64,000 nt of DNA from an uncultured Sphingomonadales bacterium (GTDB lineage Bacteria; Pseudomonadota; Alphaproteobacteria; Sphingomonadales; Sphingomonadaceae), in NCBI GenBank assembly GCA_903821605.1, contig CAIJLZ010000011.1, forward strand, positions 62,001 to 126,000. The letters run 5' to 3'. The position numbers were made by a program, and so were the translations under genes. The notes below the pieces were generated by a model that saw only the letters and a program-made list of their open reading frames with translations, did no database searches and was not told the origin of the DNA. This document shows, piece by piece, positions 35,566-44,938 of the stretch. Numbering within the stretch: the stretch's first letter is position 1; each line of letters starts with the position of its first letter.

Positions 35566-35768
35566 GGCGCGGTCCTTTGCGGAATCGGCGGGTCGGGCGG
35601 CCAGCCTCTACCGCAGAAAACAAATTGGGGCAAAGGTCGCGCCCCGTGCGCCTTGACTTTTCCGGGCGCAATCGGCAAAGGCGCTGCACGAACGGGCGGT
35701 CTTCGGGCCGTCCTTTGACTTTTTAGCGCTATCCGCGCGGCAACCGAATTGAAGCAAGGGATTGGGTC

Positions 35769-35936
35769 ATGGCCAAGCCGACCACTGTGAAGATCAAGCT
35801 GGTGAGCTCGGAAAACACCGGGTTTTTCTACGTCACCAAGAAGAATCCGCGGACCCAGACGGAAAAGCTGTCGTTCCGCAAATACGATCCCGTCGCGCGC
35901 AAGCACGTCGAGTTCAAGGAAGCGAAGATCAAGTAA
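35769..35936 (+). CDS. rpmG: 50S ribosomal protein L33
   Basis: 55 residues, [20 protein letters not shown] then [20 protein letters not shown] and a basic end. It has no Cys at all, so it is the zinc-free type of L33. Divergent from aguB by about 200 bases. Monocistronic, with its own UUCG-capped terminator. Confidence 0.97.
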   Translation: MAKPTTVKIKLVSSENTGFFYVTKKNPRTQTEKLSFRKYDPVARKHVEFKEAKIK

Positions 35937-35969
35937 TCTTCCTTTCCGACCGATTCGGACGGACAAGAA

Positions 35970-35997
35970 ACAGGGTCGCTTCGGCGGCCCTTTTTTG
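35970..35997 (+). terminator. Rho-independent terminator of rpmG with UUCG tetraloop
   Basis: AGGGTCGC (35972-35979), loop TTCG (35980-35983), GCGGCCCT (35984-35991) gives an 8-bp stem with one G-T pair capped by a C(UUCG)G loop, followed by T6. Confidence 0.93.
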
Positions 35998-36042
35998 TAT
36001 CTGGGCCATTGCCGCGCGGCGAGAATGGCCCAGATACGAAAT

Positions 36043-38100
36043 CTACCCCGCCAGCCCGAGCTGCCACAGGATAAAGGCCTGCTCCTCCGCATCTTCATGC
36101 AGTGATTCGTAACGTCCGGACTTGCCGCCATGGCCCGCCGCCATATTGGTCTTGAGCAGCAGCGCATGGTCGTCAGTCTTCGTCACCCGCAGCTTCGCCA
36201 CCCATTTGGCGGGTTCCCAATAAGTCACGCGCGGATCATGCAACCCGGCGGTCACCAATAACGGCGGATAGGCTTGCGCCGACAGCTGGTCATAGGGCGA
36301 ATAGGATCGAATCAGGTCGAACGCCGCCGCATCCTCGATCGGATTGCCCCATTCCGGCCATTCGCCGGGGGTGAGCGGCAGGCTGGCGTCCAACATGGTG
36401 TTGAGCACATCGACAAACGGCACATGCGCCACCACCGCGCCATAAAGGTCCGGTGCCTGATTGATCACCGCGCCCATCAACTCGCCGCCAGCCGAACCGC
36501 CCGAAATCGACACCCGCCCGGCCGCGCCAAAGCCTTGGGCGATCAGGCCGCGCGTCACATCGACAAAATCGTTGAAGGTATTGGTGCGCTTGCCCAGCTT
36601 GCCATCAAGATACCATTGATAGCCGAGATCATCGCCACCCCGGATATGGGCGATGGCATAGGCAAAGCCGCGATCCAGCAGGCTCAACCGCACCGTCGAG
36701 AAACCGGGCGGGATCGCCAGCCCATAGGCCCCATAGCCATAAAGATGGAGCGGCTGGCTGCCGTCCTTCCGATAATCGGCGCGATAAACAATCGACACCG
36801 GGATCGACACCCCGTCGCGCGCCGGGATCAGCAGCCGTTCGGTGCGATACTGGCTGGCGTCATAGCCTGACGGGATGGTCTGGACTTTGAGCGTCTCTAA
36901 TGTGCCGCCCGCAATGTCATAGTCGAACACGGTCGAGGGCGTGACCATCGACTGATAGCCGAGGCGGAGCTTGGTCACCCGATATTCGGGATTGCTGCCC
37001 AGCGCGGCGGTGTAACTGGCCTCGGGGAAACCAATCGCTGCCAGTGCGGGCGCGGCATAAGGGGTAAGCCAGATCTGATCGAGCCCCTGTTGCCGCCCCT
37101 GCACCACCAACTGATCGGCAAAGCAGGTGATATCCTGAAAATAGCACTGGTCCGATCCGGCCAGCCATGCCGTCCACTCGCCCGGCGCATCCAGCGAGGC
37201 CGTGGCGATGCGGAAGTTCACATGTTGGTCATTGGTGCGGATGAACAGCGTGCCATCATGTTCGTCCACCTCATATTGGCGGCCATCAATACGCTGTGAC
37301 ACCAGCAACGGGGCGGCATCAATATCGTCCGCCGGGATCAACCAGACTTCCGACGTCTCATGATTGCCCGCCGTGATCATCAGCAAGCGCCGCGACTGGG
37401 TGCGCGCCACGCCTGCCTGAAACCGATCATCCGCTTCCTGATAGACCAGACGGTCGTTCGCGGGATCCTCACCCAGCCGGTGGCGCAAGATGCGGTCGAT
37501 CCGCCAATTGTCATTAACGAGACCGTACAGCACCGCATCCGACTGCGCCGACCAGACCACAGCGCCCAACAGGCCGGGAATGACCGTCGGGCTATCCTCA
37601 CCCGTGCCAAGATCGCGGATGCGCAGGGTGAAGCGCTCGGCCCCGCTATCGTCGCAGGTCCATGCGAGCTTGGTGCCATCGGGTGAAACGGTCAGCGCGC
37701 CAAGGCGGAAATAGTCCCGGCCCTCGGCTTGCGCATTTTCATCAAGGATGCAGGCGGGTGCGCCGCTGCCATCCGCAGGCTTGCGGAACCAGCGGCGATA
37801 TTGCGTACCGGGCGCGAAGGCCCACCAGTAGAGCCAGTCGCCGTCGCGATAGGGTACGCTCGACTCATCCTCGTTGAGCCGCGCCTTCATTTCCTCGAAC
37901 AGCGTATCGATCAAGGGGCGATGCGGGGCCATCTGTGCTTCGAACCAGCGGTTTTCCGCCTCAAGATGGGCGATGATTTCGCCGTCGTTGACCTCGGGAT
38001 AATGCGGGTCGCGCAGCCACGCCCATGGATCATCAATCGTGCGGCCATGATGGGTGATTTGATACGGGCGAGTCGCGGCCACGGGAGGCTGATCGGTCAT
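36043..38100 (-). CDS. S9 family oligopeptidase (oligopeptidase B)
   Basis: Serine peptidase cleaving short peptides, in PtrB-type members after basic residues. 685 residues. An N-terminal seven-bladed propeller (first half) starts YQITHHGRTIDDPWAWLRDP, and the alpha/beta hydrolase domain has the nucleophile in RVSISGGSAGGELMGAVINQ, a metal-free acid in VTAGLHDPRVTYWEPAKWVA, and the His in NMAAGHGGKSGRYE. Start ATG 38100 with AAGGA upstream. No clear signal peptide, so cytosolic. Length fits the oligopeptidase B family. Confidence 0.9.
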   Translation of the reverse strand: MTDQPPVAATRPYQITHHGRTIDDPWAWLRDPHYPEVNDGEIIAHLEAENRWFEAQMAPHRPLIDTLFEEMKARLNEDESSVPYRDGDWLYWWAFAPGTQYRRWFRKPADGSGAPACILDENAQAEGRDYFRLGALTVSPDGTKLAWTCDDSGAERFTLRIRDLGTGEDSPTVIPGLLGAVVWSAQSDAVLYGLVNDNWRIDRILRHRLGEDPANDRLVYQEADDRFQAGVARTQSRRLLMITAGNHETSEVWLIPADDIDAAPLLVSQRIDGRQYEVDEHDGTLFIRTNDQHVNFRIATASLDAPGEWTAWLAGSDQCYFQDITCFADQLVVQGRQQGLDQIWLTPYAAPALAAIGFPEASYTAALGSNPEYRVTKLRLGYQSMVTPSTVFDYDIAGGTLETLKVQTIPSGYDASQYRTERLLIPARDGVSIPVSIVYRADYRKDGSQPLHLYGYGAYGLAIPPGFSTVRLSLLDRGFAYAIAHIRGGDDLGYQWYLDGKLGKRTNTFNDFVDVTRGLIAQGFGAAGRVSISGGSAGGELMGAVINQAPDLYGAVVAHVPFVDVLNTMLDASLPLTPGEWPEWGNPIEDAAAFDLIRSYSPYDQLSAQAYPPLLVTAGLHDPRVTYWEPAKWVAKLRVTKTDDHALLLKTNMAAGHGGKSGRYESLHEDAEEQAFILWQLGLAG

Positions 38101-38455
38101 AGTCGTCCTTGGTTCCGCTGATATGAATGGGGTGGTTGCGTCCACCATGCCACCAGTGCCGCAGGGGTGGAAGATGGACCCTACAACAAGTTCAGGGTGA
38201 CGATAGGGTGGGGGTGGCGTGGCTGGAGGAGACGACACCAACCGCCCGCTCCACCCAACTGCTCGACCCGCGCCCGCTCCATCCGTCCTGTCGCCCCTCC
38301 TAATCCCCCTTCGTCATGTTGAACGTGTTGCAGCTCCACCCTTCCCCGCACCGCAGGCGGCGAGAGTGGACCCTGAAACACGTTCAAGGTGACGAACAAA
38401 ACGGACAAGCTGTAAGGACGACACGCAAAGACGCGGGGTCAAGAGGCGCGGACAA
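38101..38455. repeat. REP-like arms, copy D, filling a 355-base non-coding gap
   Basis: Three degenerate arms of the intergenic repeat are visible: 38175-38203 (CCCTACAACAAGTTCAGGG core), 38312-38338 (CGTCATGTTGAACGTGTTGC then AGCTCCA) and 38367-38395 (CCCTGAAACACGTTCAAGG core). The last two face each other as in copies A and B. Mismatches in the stems suggest decay. No coding frame with a believable start or composition is visible in the rest. Confidence 0.78.
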
Positions 38456-39298
38456 TCAGTCCCGCAGCAGCTCGTTGATCGCGGTCTTGGCGCGGGTTTG
38501 GGCGTCGACGCGCTTGACGATCACGGCGCAGGCAAGGCTCGGGCCCGGCGTACCGTCAGGCAAGGGCTTGCCCGGCAGCGCCCCCGGCACCACGACCGAA
38601 TAAGATGGCACGCGGCCGACAAAGATTTCGCCGGTCTCGCGATCGATGATCTTGGTGGTCGACGACAAAAACACGCCCATCGCCAACACCGCACCCTCTT
38701 CGACGCGGACGCCTTCAACAACTTCCGACCGCGCGCCGATGAAGCAATTGTCTTCGATGATCACCGGACCGGCCTGCAACGGCTCCAGCACGCCGCCAAT
38801 GCCGACGCCGCCCGAGAGATGGACATGCTTGCCGATCTGGGCACAGCTACCGACCGTCGCCCAGGTGTCGACCATCGTGCCTTCACCGACATAGGCACCG
38901 ATGTTGACGAAGCTTGGCATCAGCACGACGTTCGGGCCGACATAAGCCCCACGGCGGACAACCGAGCCCGGCACCGCGCGGAAACCGGCGGCGCGAAACT
39001 CTTCTGCCGACCAGCCGGTGAACTTGCTGGGCACCTTGTCCCACCAATGGGCCTGCCCCGGACCGCCGGTGATCAGTTCCATATCATTGAGACGGAATGA
39101 CAGCAGCACCGCCTTTTTCAGCCATTGGTTGACGATCCATTCGCCATCGCCACCCTTTTCCGCCACCCGCGCCTGACCGCTATCGAGCAGCGACAGGGCC
39201 TGCGCCACCGCAAGGCGCGGCGTGCCCGTGGTCGCGGGGTTGATGGTGTCGCGCGCATCCCAGGCGGCTTCGATATCCTGTTGCAGGGCAGTGGTCAT
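38456..39298 (-). CDS. dapD: 2,3,4,5-tetrahydropyridine-2,6-dicarboxylate N-succinyltransferase
   Basis: Succinylates tetrahydrodipicolinate in diaminopimelate/lysine synthesis. 280 residues: an N-terminal helical part ([20 protein letters not shown]) and a left-handed beta-helix with [59 protein letters not shown] and [20 protein letters not shown]. The ATG at 39298 overlaps the upstream HAD stop by ATGA. It ends the long minus-strand gene chain and is separated from the next gene by the REP-like region. Confidence 0.97.
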   Translation of the reverse strand: MTTALQQDIEAAWDARDTINPATTGTPRLAVAQALSLLDSGQARVAEKGGDGEWIVNQWLKKAVLLSFRLNDMELITGGPGQAHWWDKVPSKFTGWSAEEFRAAGFRAVPGSVVRRGAYVGPNVVLMPSFVNIGAYVGEGTMVDTWATVGSCAQIGKHVHLSGGVGIGGVLEPLQAGPVIIEDNCFIGARSEVVEGVRVEEGAVLAMGVFLSSTTKIIDRETGEIFVGRVPSYSVVVPGALPGKPLPDGTPGPSLACAVIVKRVDAQTRAKTAINELLRD

Positions 39299-39981
39299 GT
39301 CATGTGCTCCGTGATCTGATTCAGCCAATGGCCGATATGCGAAATTTCCCGATCAATCCATGCATGATCGACACCATGGTCACCGCGTTCCGATCCGTTG
39401 TTCAACCAGATCGTCACCATGCCCATCGCCTTGGCCGGGCGCAGGTTCTGGGCCATGTCCTCGACGAACAGCGCCATGGATGGGTCGATGCCATGATCGC
39501 GCACCAGGCTGTCATAGGCATGTTGTTCGGGCTTGGGGATGAAATCGGCGGCGATGATATCGTGGACGCCATCGAACGCCGCGCTAATGCCAAGCCGGTC
39601 CATCACCCGCCGGGCGTAAGCCGCATCGCCATTGGTGAACACCATGCGGCGGCCCGGCAGGCGCTGCAACGCCGCCAGCAAATCGGGCGCGGGCGGCAGC
39701 ACCGTGACATCAATGTCATGGACAAAATCGAGAAAGTCGAGCGGCTCCACCCCATGATGGCGCATCAACCCGGCGAGCGTCGTGCCATGGTCATGGAAAT
39801 AGCGCTTCTGCACCACGCGGGCATGGGGCGCGTCGCAGTCCAGCAAGCGCTGGATATACAGGCCCATGCGCACGTCGATCTGGCCAAAGAGGTCATGGAC
39901 AGGATCGTAAAGCGTATTGTCGAGATCGAAGAGCCAGCAATCAACATGGTCCAGCGCCGGCCCGGTCAACGCATCAGCCAT
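39295..39981 (-). CDS. HAD-family pyrimidine 5'-nucleotidase-like phosphatase
   Basis: 228 residues with HAD motifs: [21 protein letters not shown] (nucleophile Asp in DLDNT); [41 protein letters not shown] and [26 protein letters not shown] and FTNGDxxHAxRVLxxLG-like spacing match the Sdt1/PHM8-type pyrimidine 5'-nucleotidase branch. It overlaps dapD by ATGA and corC by 8 bases, so it is coupled to both although no joint pathway is evident. Confidence 0.88.
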   Translation of the reverse strand: MADALTGPALDHVDCWLFDLDNTLYDPVHDLFGQIDVRMGLYIQRLLDCDAPHARVVQKRYFHDHGTTLAGLMRHHGVEPLDFLDFVHDIDVTVLPPAPDLLAALQRLPGRRMVFTNGDAAYARRVMDRLGISAAFDGVHDIIAADFIPKPEQHAYDSLVRDHGIDPSMALFVEDMAQNLRPAKAMGMVTIWLNNGSERGDHGVDHAWIDREISHIGHWLNQITEHMT

Positions 39982-40897
39982 CGCGGCCCAGCCCCATGGC
40001 TGGTTCGATCACGCGATTGAGCCGCACGCGGGTGATCCGGCGATCATCGCCGTCCACCACGGTGATGCGCCAGCCGCTGGGATGATCAAGCTCCGCCCCC
40101 GGTTCCGGCACATGGCCAGCCAGCATGAAGGCAAGCCCCCCAACCGTATCGACATCGCCTTCACCCTCGGCCAGCGCCGGATCAACCCGCGCCGCAATTT
40201 CATCAAGCGGGGTGCGGGCATCGGCTTCCCATGCGCCCTCACCGGTCTGGACCAGCAGATCGGGGCCGTCTTCGTCATATTCGTCTTCGATCTCGCCGAC
40301 GATTTCCTCGACCAGATCCTCGATCGTGGCCAAGCCATCGGTGCCGGAATATTCATCAACGACAATCGCAAGATGGGTCCGCGTGCGCCGCATTTCCTCC
40401 AGCAATTCAAGCACGCCCATCGAGGCCGGGACATAGCGCGGCTCGCGGATCAATGTGGCAATTTCGGCTGGCCGAGGTGCCCCGGTGGCGAGAATGTTGA
40501 ACACATCCTTCACATGGATCATGCCAACCACCTCGTCGAGCGAGGCGCGATACACCGGCAATCGACTGTGCCCGGCCTCAACAAAGGTTGCGACCAGTTC
40601 GTCGAAACTGGCGCTTTCGGCGATGGCGATAATGTCGGAACGCGGCACCGCGACATCGCCCACCGTGCATTCGGCGACTTGCAACACGTTGCGCACCATC
40701 TGCCGTTCATCGGGGGTGAGGTCGTCACCGGAATCGCGCGCCTGCACCGGATCATCTTCATGATCCTCGATCGCATCCTCGATCTGGTCGCGCAGGCTGG
40801 CGCCGTTCATACGGAAGTGGATCAGGTGTCGCAGCTTGCCCCATAACCGGCCATGAGAGGCCGGTTCGGTACTTCGCCCAGATATATCGTCAGCCAT
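39974..40897 (-). CDS. corC: CorC/HlyC family CBS-domain protein
   Basis: 307 residues without the DUF21 membrane domain: a short N-terminal region, QMVRNVLQVAECTVGDVAVP with MVPR-like VAVPRSDIIAI, two CBS domains (HSRLPVYRASLDEVVGMIHV and THLAIVVDEYSGTDGLATIE) and a C-terminal transporter-associated CorC_HlyC domain. Family members are linked to Mg2+/Co2+ efflux or membrane integrity. In alphaproteobacteria it follows ybeY as here; lnt, the common next gene, is missing. Confidence 0.9.
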   Translation of the reverse strand: MADDISGRSTEPASHGRLWGKLRHLIHFRMNGASLRDQIEDAIEDHEDDPVQARDSGDDLTPDERQMVRNVLQVAECTVGDVAVPRSDIIAIAESASFDELVATFVEAGHSRLPVYRASLDEVVGMIHVKDVFNILATGAPRPAEIATLIREPRYVPASMGVLELLEEMRRTRTHLAIVVDEYSGTDGLATIEDLVEEIVGEIEDEYDEDGPDLLVQTGEGAWEADARTPLDEIAARVDPALAEGEGDVDTVGGLAFMLAGHVPEPGAELDHPSGWRITVVDGDDRRITRVRLNRVIEPAMGLGRDG

Positions 40898-40911
40898 GGC
40901 GGTGTTCGTGG

Positions 40912-41439
40912 TTACTCCGCATCGTCATAAGGGTCATGAAGACCCAAGGAAGAAAGAGCCTGCCGTTCGATCGCTTCCATCGCGTCCGCCTCGGCATCCT
41001 CAAGATGATCATAACCTAGCAGATGCAACATGCCATGGACAACCAGATGCATCGCATGAGCAGATACGGGGATTCCCTTGTCCCCTGCCTCGCGCACACA
41101 GGTCTCATGCGCCAGCACGATATCGCCAAACAAAGTCTCCGGTCCGGTGACGTTCCCGCCCGCGTCCACGCTGTCCAGCAACGCGTCGACATCGTCCGGC
41201 TCCAGCATCGGAAAGCTGAGCACATTCGTCGGCTTGTCCTTCTCGCGATAATCGCGGTTGAGGACATGCACTTCGGCATCGGAGGTGAAGCGCACCGCCA
41301 CTTCCAGCGGCAGCGCGCAGGCCGCCAAAGGCGCATAAGGGGTATGGGCAAAGGCGGCGCCGACAGCCTGACGCGCCAGCGCCTCCCAGTCCTCGGCGTC
41401 GGGCCAGAGCGGCTCGACCATCACATCAATCGCGATCAT
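40912..41439 (-). CDS. ybeY: Endoribonuclease YbeY (rRNA maturation)
   Basis: Single-strand RNase needed for 16S rRNA 3' end processing and ribosome quality control. 175 residues with DYREKDKPTNVLSFPM, GDIVLAHETCVREA and the zinc motif HLVVHGMLHLLGYDHLEDAE (HxxxHxxGYDH). The start ATG overlaps the phoH stop as ATGA. Confidence 0.96.
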   Translation of the reverse strand: MIAIDVMVEPLWPDAEDWEALARQAVGAAFAHTPYAPLAACALPLEVAVRFTSDAEVHVLNRDYREKDKPTNVLSFPMLEPDDVDALLDSVDAGGNVTGPETLFGDIVLAHETCVREAGDKGIPVSAHAMHLVVHGMLHLLGYDHLEDAEADAMEAIERQALSSLGLHDPYDDAE

Positions 41440-42443
41440 GCCGCCGGTTCTGCCGGGCCTTCATATGCCTCGACGATACGACCAACAATCGGGTGACGCA
41501 CCACATCGCCCGCGCCGAAGCGGATCATCGAAATGCCCTCGACCCCCGATAGCTTACTGACCGCATCTGCCAACCCCGAGTTCCGGGGATCGGGCAAATC
41601 GATCTGATTCGGATCGCCGCAAACCACCATCCGGCTGTTCTGGCCGAAGCGGGTGAGGAACATCTTCATCTGCGCCGGCGTGGTGTTTTGGGCCTCATCA
41701 AGGATCACGAACGCGTCGGACAGGGTACGGCCACGCATGAAGGCAATCGGCGCGATTTCAATCTCGCCAGACGCAATACGGCGTTCGACCTGTTCATTGG
41801 GCAGCATGTCGTAAAGCGCATCATAAAGCGGGCGGAGATAGGGATCGACCTTCTCCTTCATATCGCCGGGGAGGAAGCCGAGCCGTTCGCCCGCCTCCAC
41901 CGCTGGGCGGGAGAGGATCAACCGATCAACCGAACCGTTGATCAATTGCTGCACCGCCTGCGCGACCGCCAGATAGGTCTTGCCCGTCCCCGCTGGCCCA
42001 AGCGCGAAGATGATATCGTCGCGGCCGAGACGCTCCATATAGCGGATCTGCGTAGGAGAGCGCGGCACAATCGTCTTTTTGCGGGTGCGGATCATCACCG
42101 ACGAAGAGGCCATGCCGCTATCGGCCCGCACGATGCCGTTCAGCGTCGGTTCCGCCGACATTGAAATGACCCCATCGATCAGCCCGGCGTCGATCTCCTG
42201 CCCCTGCACCAGTCGATTATAGAGGCTGGTCAGCACATCGCGCGCCTGGGCGATGGCGCCGGCCTCACCCTCGATGCTGAGCTTGTTGCCGCGCGCGGCG
42301 ATGTAGACACCGAGGCGATTTTCAACGGCGACCAGATTGCGGTCGAATTCGCCAAACAGGCGACCTAGTAACTGCGGCTTGTCAAAGAGTAGTTCGAGAC
42401 GTCCTTTTTCGCCCTCACGGGCTTGCACGGGCTTTCTCGACAT
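41436..42443 (-). CDS. PhoH family ATPase
   Basis: 335 residues, cytosolic P-loop protein often paired with ybeY. Walker A region is FALGPAGTGKTYLAVAQAVQ; then RLILSRPAVEAGERLGFLPG, IAFMRGRTLSDAFVILDEAQ (Walker B) and NTTPAQMKMFLTRFGQNSRM. A KH-like N-terminus (VENRLGVYIAARGNKLSIEG) precedes it. It shares ATGA with ybeY and a single base (TGATG) with miaB. Likely an RNA-linked helicase or NTPase; exact role unproven. Often listed as ybeZ. Confidence 0.94.
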   Translation of the reverse strand: MSRKPVQAREGEKGRLELLFDKPQLLGRLFGEFDRNLVAVENRLGVYIAARGNKLSIEGEAGAIAQARDVLTSLYNRLVQGQEIDAGLIDGVISMSAEPTLNGIVRADSGMASSSVMIRTRKKTIVPRSPTQIRYMERLGRDDIIFALGPAGTGKTYLAVAQAVQQLINGSVDRLILSRPAVEAGERLGFLPGDMKEKVDPYLRPLYDALYDMLPNEQVERRIASGEIEIAPIAFMRGRTLSDAFVILDEAQNTTPAQMKMFLTRFGQNSRMVVCGDPNQIDLPDPRNSGLADAVSKLSGVEGISMIRFGAGDVVRHPIVGRIVEAYEGPAEPAA

Positions 42444-43798
42444 CAGGCCGCTTCCTCCATCGCCAGAGTGGCACCGAGACTATTTGGCCCGGCACTTGTG
42501 ATATCAACCTCGACCAGCGCGCCCACCGGCAGATCGGTATCAACAACGACCGATTGCAGCCAAGGCGACTTGCCAATCTTCTGCCCCGGCTTCTTGCCCG
42601 GACGTTCCAAAAGGATGGGGATGCGACGACCAAGCGTCGTCTGGTTGAAGCGGTGCTGCTGCACGTTGAGCAGTTCCTGCAACAATCGCAGCCGTTCGGT
42701 CATGACCTCATCCGCAATTTGATCACCCATGGTCGCGGCCGGGGTGCCCGGTCGCGGGCTGTATTTGAACGAGAAGGCCATGGCATAATCGACATCGCGA
42801 ATGATCTGGAGGCTATCCTCGAAATCGCGATCCGTCTCGCCGGGGAAGCCGACGATAAAGTCACCCGACACCGCAATATCCGGCCGCACGGCACGGGCGC
42901 GCTCGATAATCCGCACATAGGTGTCGCGATCATGGCTGCGGTTCATTGCCCTAAGGATGCGCTCGCTGCCTGACTGCACCGGGAGATGCAGGAACGGCAT
43001 CAGTTTCTCGACATCGCCATGGGCGCGGATCAGCCCTTCGGTCATGTCCATCGGATGGCTGGTGGTATAGCGGATGCGCGCCAACCCATCGAGCCGGTCG
43101 AGCGCGCGGATCAGCCCATCAAGCCCCTGTTCGCGCCCCGTTTCATCCGTGCCGGTCCAGGCGTTGACGTTCTGGCCAAGCAGGGTGATTTCCTTCGCCC
43201 CGGCGTCGATCAGCGCGCGCGCCTCATCCATCACCGCCGCCCAAGGCCGGGACACTTCCGCGCCACGGGTATAGGGCACGACGCAATAGGTGCAGAATTT
43301 GTCGCAGCCTTCCTGCACCGTCAGAAATGCCGAAGGCCCCTGCCGCTGGCGCTTGGGCAGCACATCGAACTTGGATTCAAGCGGCATGTCGGTATCGATC
43401 ACGCGTTCGCCCTTGGCGGCGCGCGCGATCAGTTCCGGCAGGCGATGATAGGCCTGCGGGCCGACGACAATATCGACCTCGCGCGCTCGGCGACCGATTT
43501 CCGCCCCTTCCGCCTGCGCAACGCAACCGGCCACCGCCAACATCGGGCTGGAGCCGTCCTCGCGCCGCATCCGGCCGATTTCAGAATAGACCTTATCCAC
43601 CGCGCGTTCGCGAATGTGGCAGGTGTTGAGCAGGACGAGGTCGGCCTCATCCACGCTGCCAGCCGCCTCCATACCGGAGGAGCCTAGCAATTCGCCCATG
43701 CGCTCACCGTCATAGGCGTTCATCTGACAGCCATAGGATTTGACGAAATAGCGCTTCGGGCTGGCGGTCTGGTCGGGATTCGCGGTCATGCCGGCCAT
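42443..43798 (-). CDS. miaB: tRNA-2-methylthio-N6-dimethylallyladenosine synthase
   Basis: Radical-SAM methylthiotransferase acting on i6A37 of tRNA. 451 residues: UPF0004 domain (YFVKSYGCQMNAYDGERMGE, LLNTCHIRERAVDKVYSEIG, AVAGCVAQAEG) with its three cluster Cys, radical-SAM motif EGCDKFCTYCVVPYTRGAE, and a C-terminal TRAM domain. The set of motifs separates it from RimO/MtaB. In-frame ATG at 43789 is an alternative start. Downstream of fur, upstream of phoH. Confidence 0.96.
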   Translation of the reverse strand: MAGMTANPDQTASPKRYFVKSYGCQMNAYDGERMGELLGSSGMEAAGSVDEADLVLLNTCHIRERAVDKVYSEIGRMRREDGSSPMLAVAGCVAQAEGAEIGRRAREVDIVVGPQAYHRLPELIARAAKGERVIDTDMPLESKFDVLPKRQRQGPSAFLTVQEGCDKFCTYCVVPYTRGAEVSRPWAAVMDEARALIDAGAKEITLLGQNVNAWTGTDETGREQGLDGLIRALDRLDGLARIRYTTSHPMDMTEGLIRAHGDVEKLMPFLHLPVQSGSERILRAMNRSHDRDTYVRIIERARAVRPDIAVSGDFIVGFPGETDRDFEDSLQIIRDVDYAMAFSFKYSPRPGTPAATMGDQIADEVMTERLRLLQELLNVQQHRFNQTTLGRRIPILLERPGKKPGQKIGKSPWLQSVVVDTDLPVGALVEVDITSAGPNSLGATLAMEEAA

Positions 43799-43848
43799 CT
43801 ATACGCGGTGATGACGCCAAGCGGAAGCTTGGAGCGCATCACTGGGGA

Positions 43849-44271
43849 TCAATCCGGGCGGTTAAGCCGGACACCGAACAGTTCAAGCCGGTGATCGACC
43901 AGCCGATACCCAAGCTTTTCCGCGATACGGCGTTGCAGTTCTTCCAGTTCCTGATCCACAAACTCGATCACCGCACCGGTTTCGACATCGATCAGATGGT
44001 CATGATGCACGTCCGCCGCCGCTTCATAGCGGGCACGGCCATCGCCGAAGTCATGGCGTTCCAGAATGCCCGCTTCTTCGAACAACCGCACCGTGCGATA
44101 GACGGTCGCGATCGAAATGCCCGCATCAATCGCCGATGCGCGGCTGTGGAGTTGTTCCACATCGGGATGATCTTCAGATTCCGAAAGGATGCGCGCGATG
44201 ACGCGGCGCTGCTCGGTGATACGCAGGCCCTTGTCCGCGCAGAGCGCTTCAATATCGATCTTGCGGTTCAT
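43849..44271 (-). CDS. Fur family transcriptional regulator
   Basis: 140 residues from the ATG at 44271 (GAGG six bases upstream; a GTG at 44292 would add seven residues). Winged-helix DNA-binding N-terminus GLRITEQRRVIARILSESED with SIATVYRTVRLFEEAGILER, then the metal-binding segment ADVHHDHLIDVETGAVIEF. In alphaproteobacteria proteins at this place, between mucR and miaB, are the Fur/Mur type that senses iron or manganese; Irr is another branch and is less likely from the context. It lacks the CxxC pairs of zinc-structured Fur. Confidence 0.9.
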   Translation of the reverse strand: MNRKIDIEALCADKGLRITEQRRVIARILSESEDHPDVEQLHSRASAIDAGISIATVYRTVRLFEEAGILERHDFGDGRARYEAAADVHHDHLIDVETGAVIEFVDQELEELQRRIAEKLGYRLVDHRLELFGVRLNRPD

Positions 44272-44398
44272 GATGGCCTCGACTTGTTCCACACGTTTTT
44301 CTTCGTCTATCGCGAATTAACAGGGATGGAAAGCCGGGGACCGGGCCGGATCGGCAGCAGTCTGACTTATCTGCCACCGGATCCGGCCGGAAATTCGA

Positions 44399-44830
44399 TC
44401 AACGCTTGGCGCGCGCCTTGCCCCGACCACCGGTGCGGCCCAGACCAATTTGCACCGCCAACTGACGGCGCTGCGCTGCATAATTGGGGGCAACCATCGG
44501 ATAATCCGCCGGCAGGCCCCATTTCGCGCGATAGTCGTCTGGCGTCTGACCATATTGGCTCATCAGATGGCGCTTCAACATCTTGAGCTTCTTGCCGTCT
44601 TCAAGACAGACAATGTAATCGGGCTTGATCGATGACCGGATCGAGACCGCCGGTTCCTGTTTTACTTCTTCGACCATGGCCGGGGTGCCAAGGCTATTTA
44701 GCGCATTGAAAACACTGTTGATCAGCGTGGGAACATCAGCGATTGCAATAGTATTGTTGCTAACATGAGCTGCAACAATGTCTGCCGTCAATTCCAGCAA
44801 GCTTTCCGGAGATTCGATCAAATCGGCCAT
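44399..44830 (-). CDS. MucR/Ros family transcriptional regulator
   Basis: 143 residues. The conserved N-terminal oligomerisation region (LLELTADIVAAHVSNNTIAI) precedes the degenerate zinc finger IVCLEDGKKLKMLKRHLMSQ, in which the second Cys of Ros is an acidic residue, then GQTPDDYRAKWGLPADYPMV typical of MucR. MucR proteins bind AT-rich DNA with T-A steps and act like nucleoid proteins that repress envelope and cell-cycle genes. An unusually AT-rich stretch lies just upstream (44836-44940), a natural autoregulatory site. Confidence 0.92.
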   Translation of the reverse strand: MADLIESPESLLELTADIVAAHVSNNTIAIADVPTLINSVFNALNSLGTPAMVEEVKQEPAVSIRSSIKPDYIVCLEDGKKLKMLKRHLMSQYGQTPDDYRAKWGLPADYPMVAPNYAAQRRQLAVQIGLGRTGGRGKARAKR

Positions 44831-44835
44831 GGGAT

Positions 44836-44938
44836 CAGCCCTTAATAAGAGGGGGAATGTAAAAAATTACCGTCACCTCTTTTAAAAATTATTAAATATA
44901 ATTGCAAGAATCAAATCGCCGTGCCTTATAGGCATAAA
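44836..44938. promoter_or_regulatory. AT-rich leader region between rimI and mucR
   Basis: This 103-base gap is dominated by A/T runs (for example TTTTAAAAATTATTAAATAT at 44880-44899), sharply different from the GC-rich window. It probably holds the mucR promoter and may be a MucR binding site. Confidence 0.55.
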
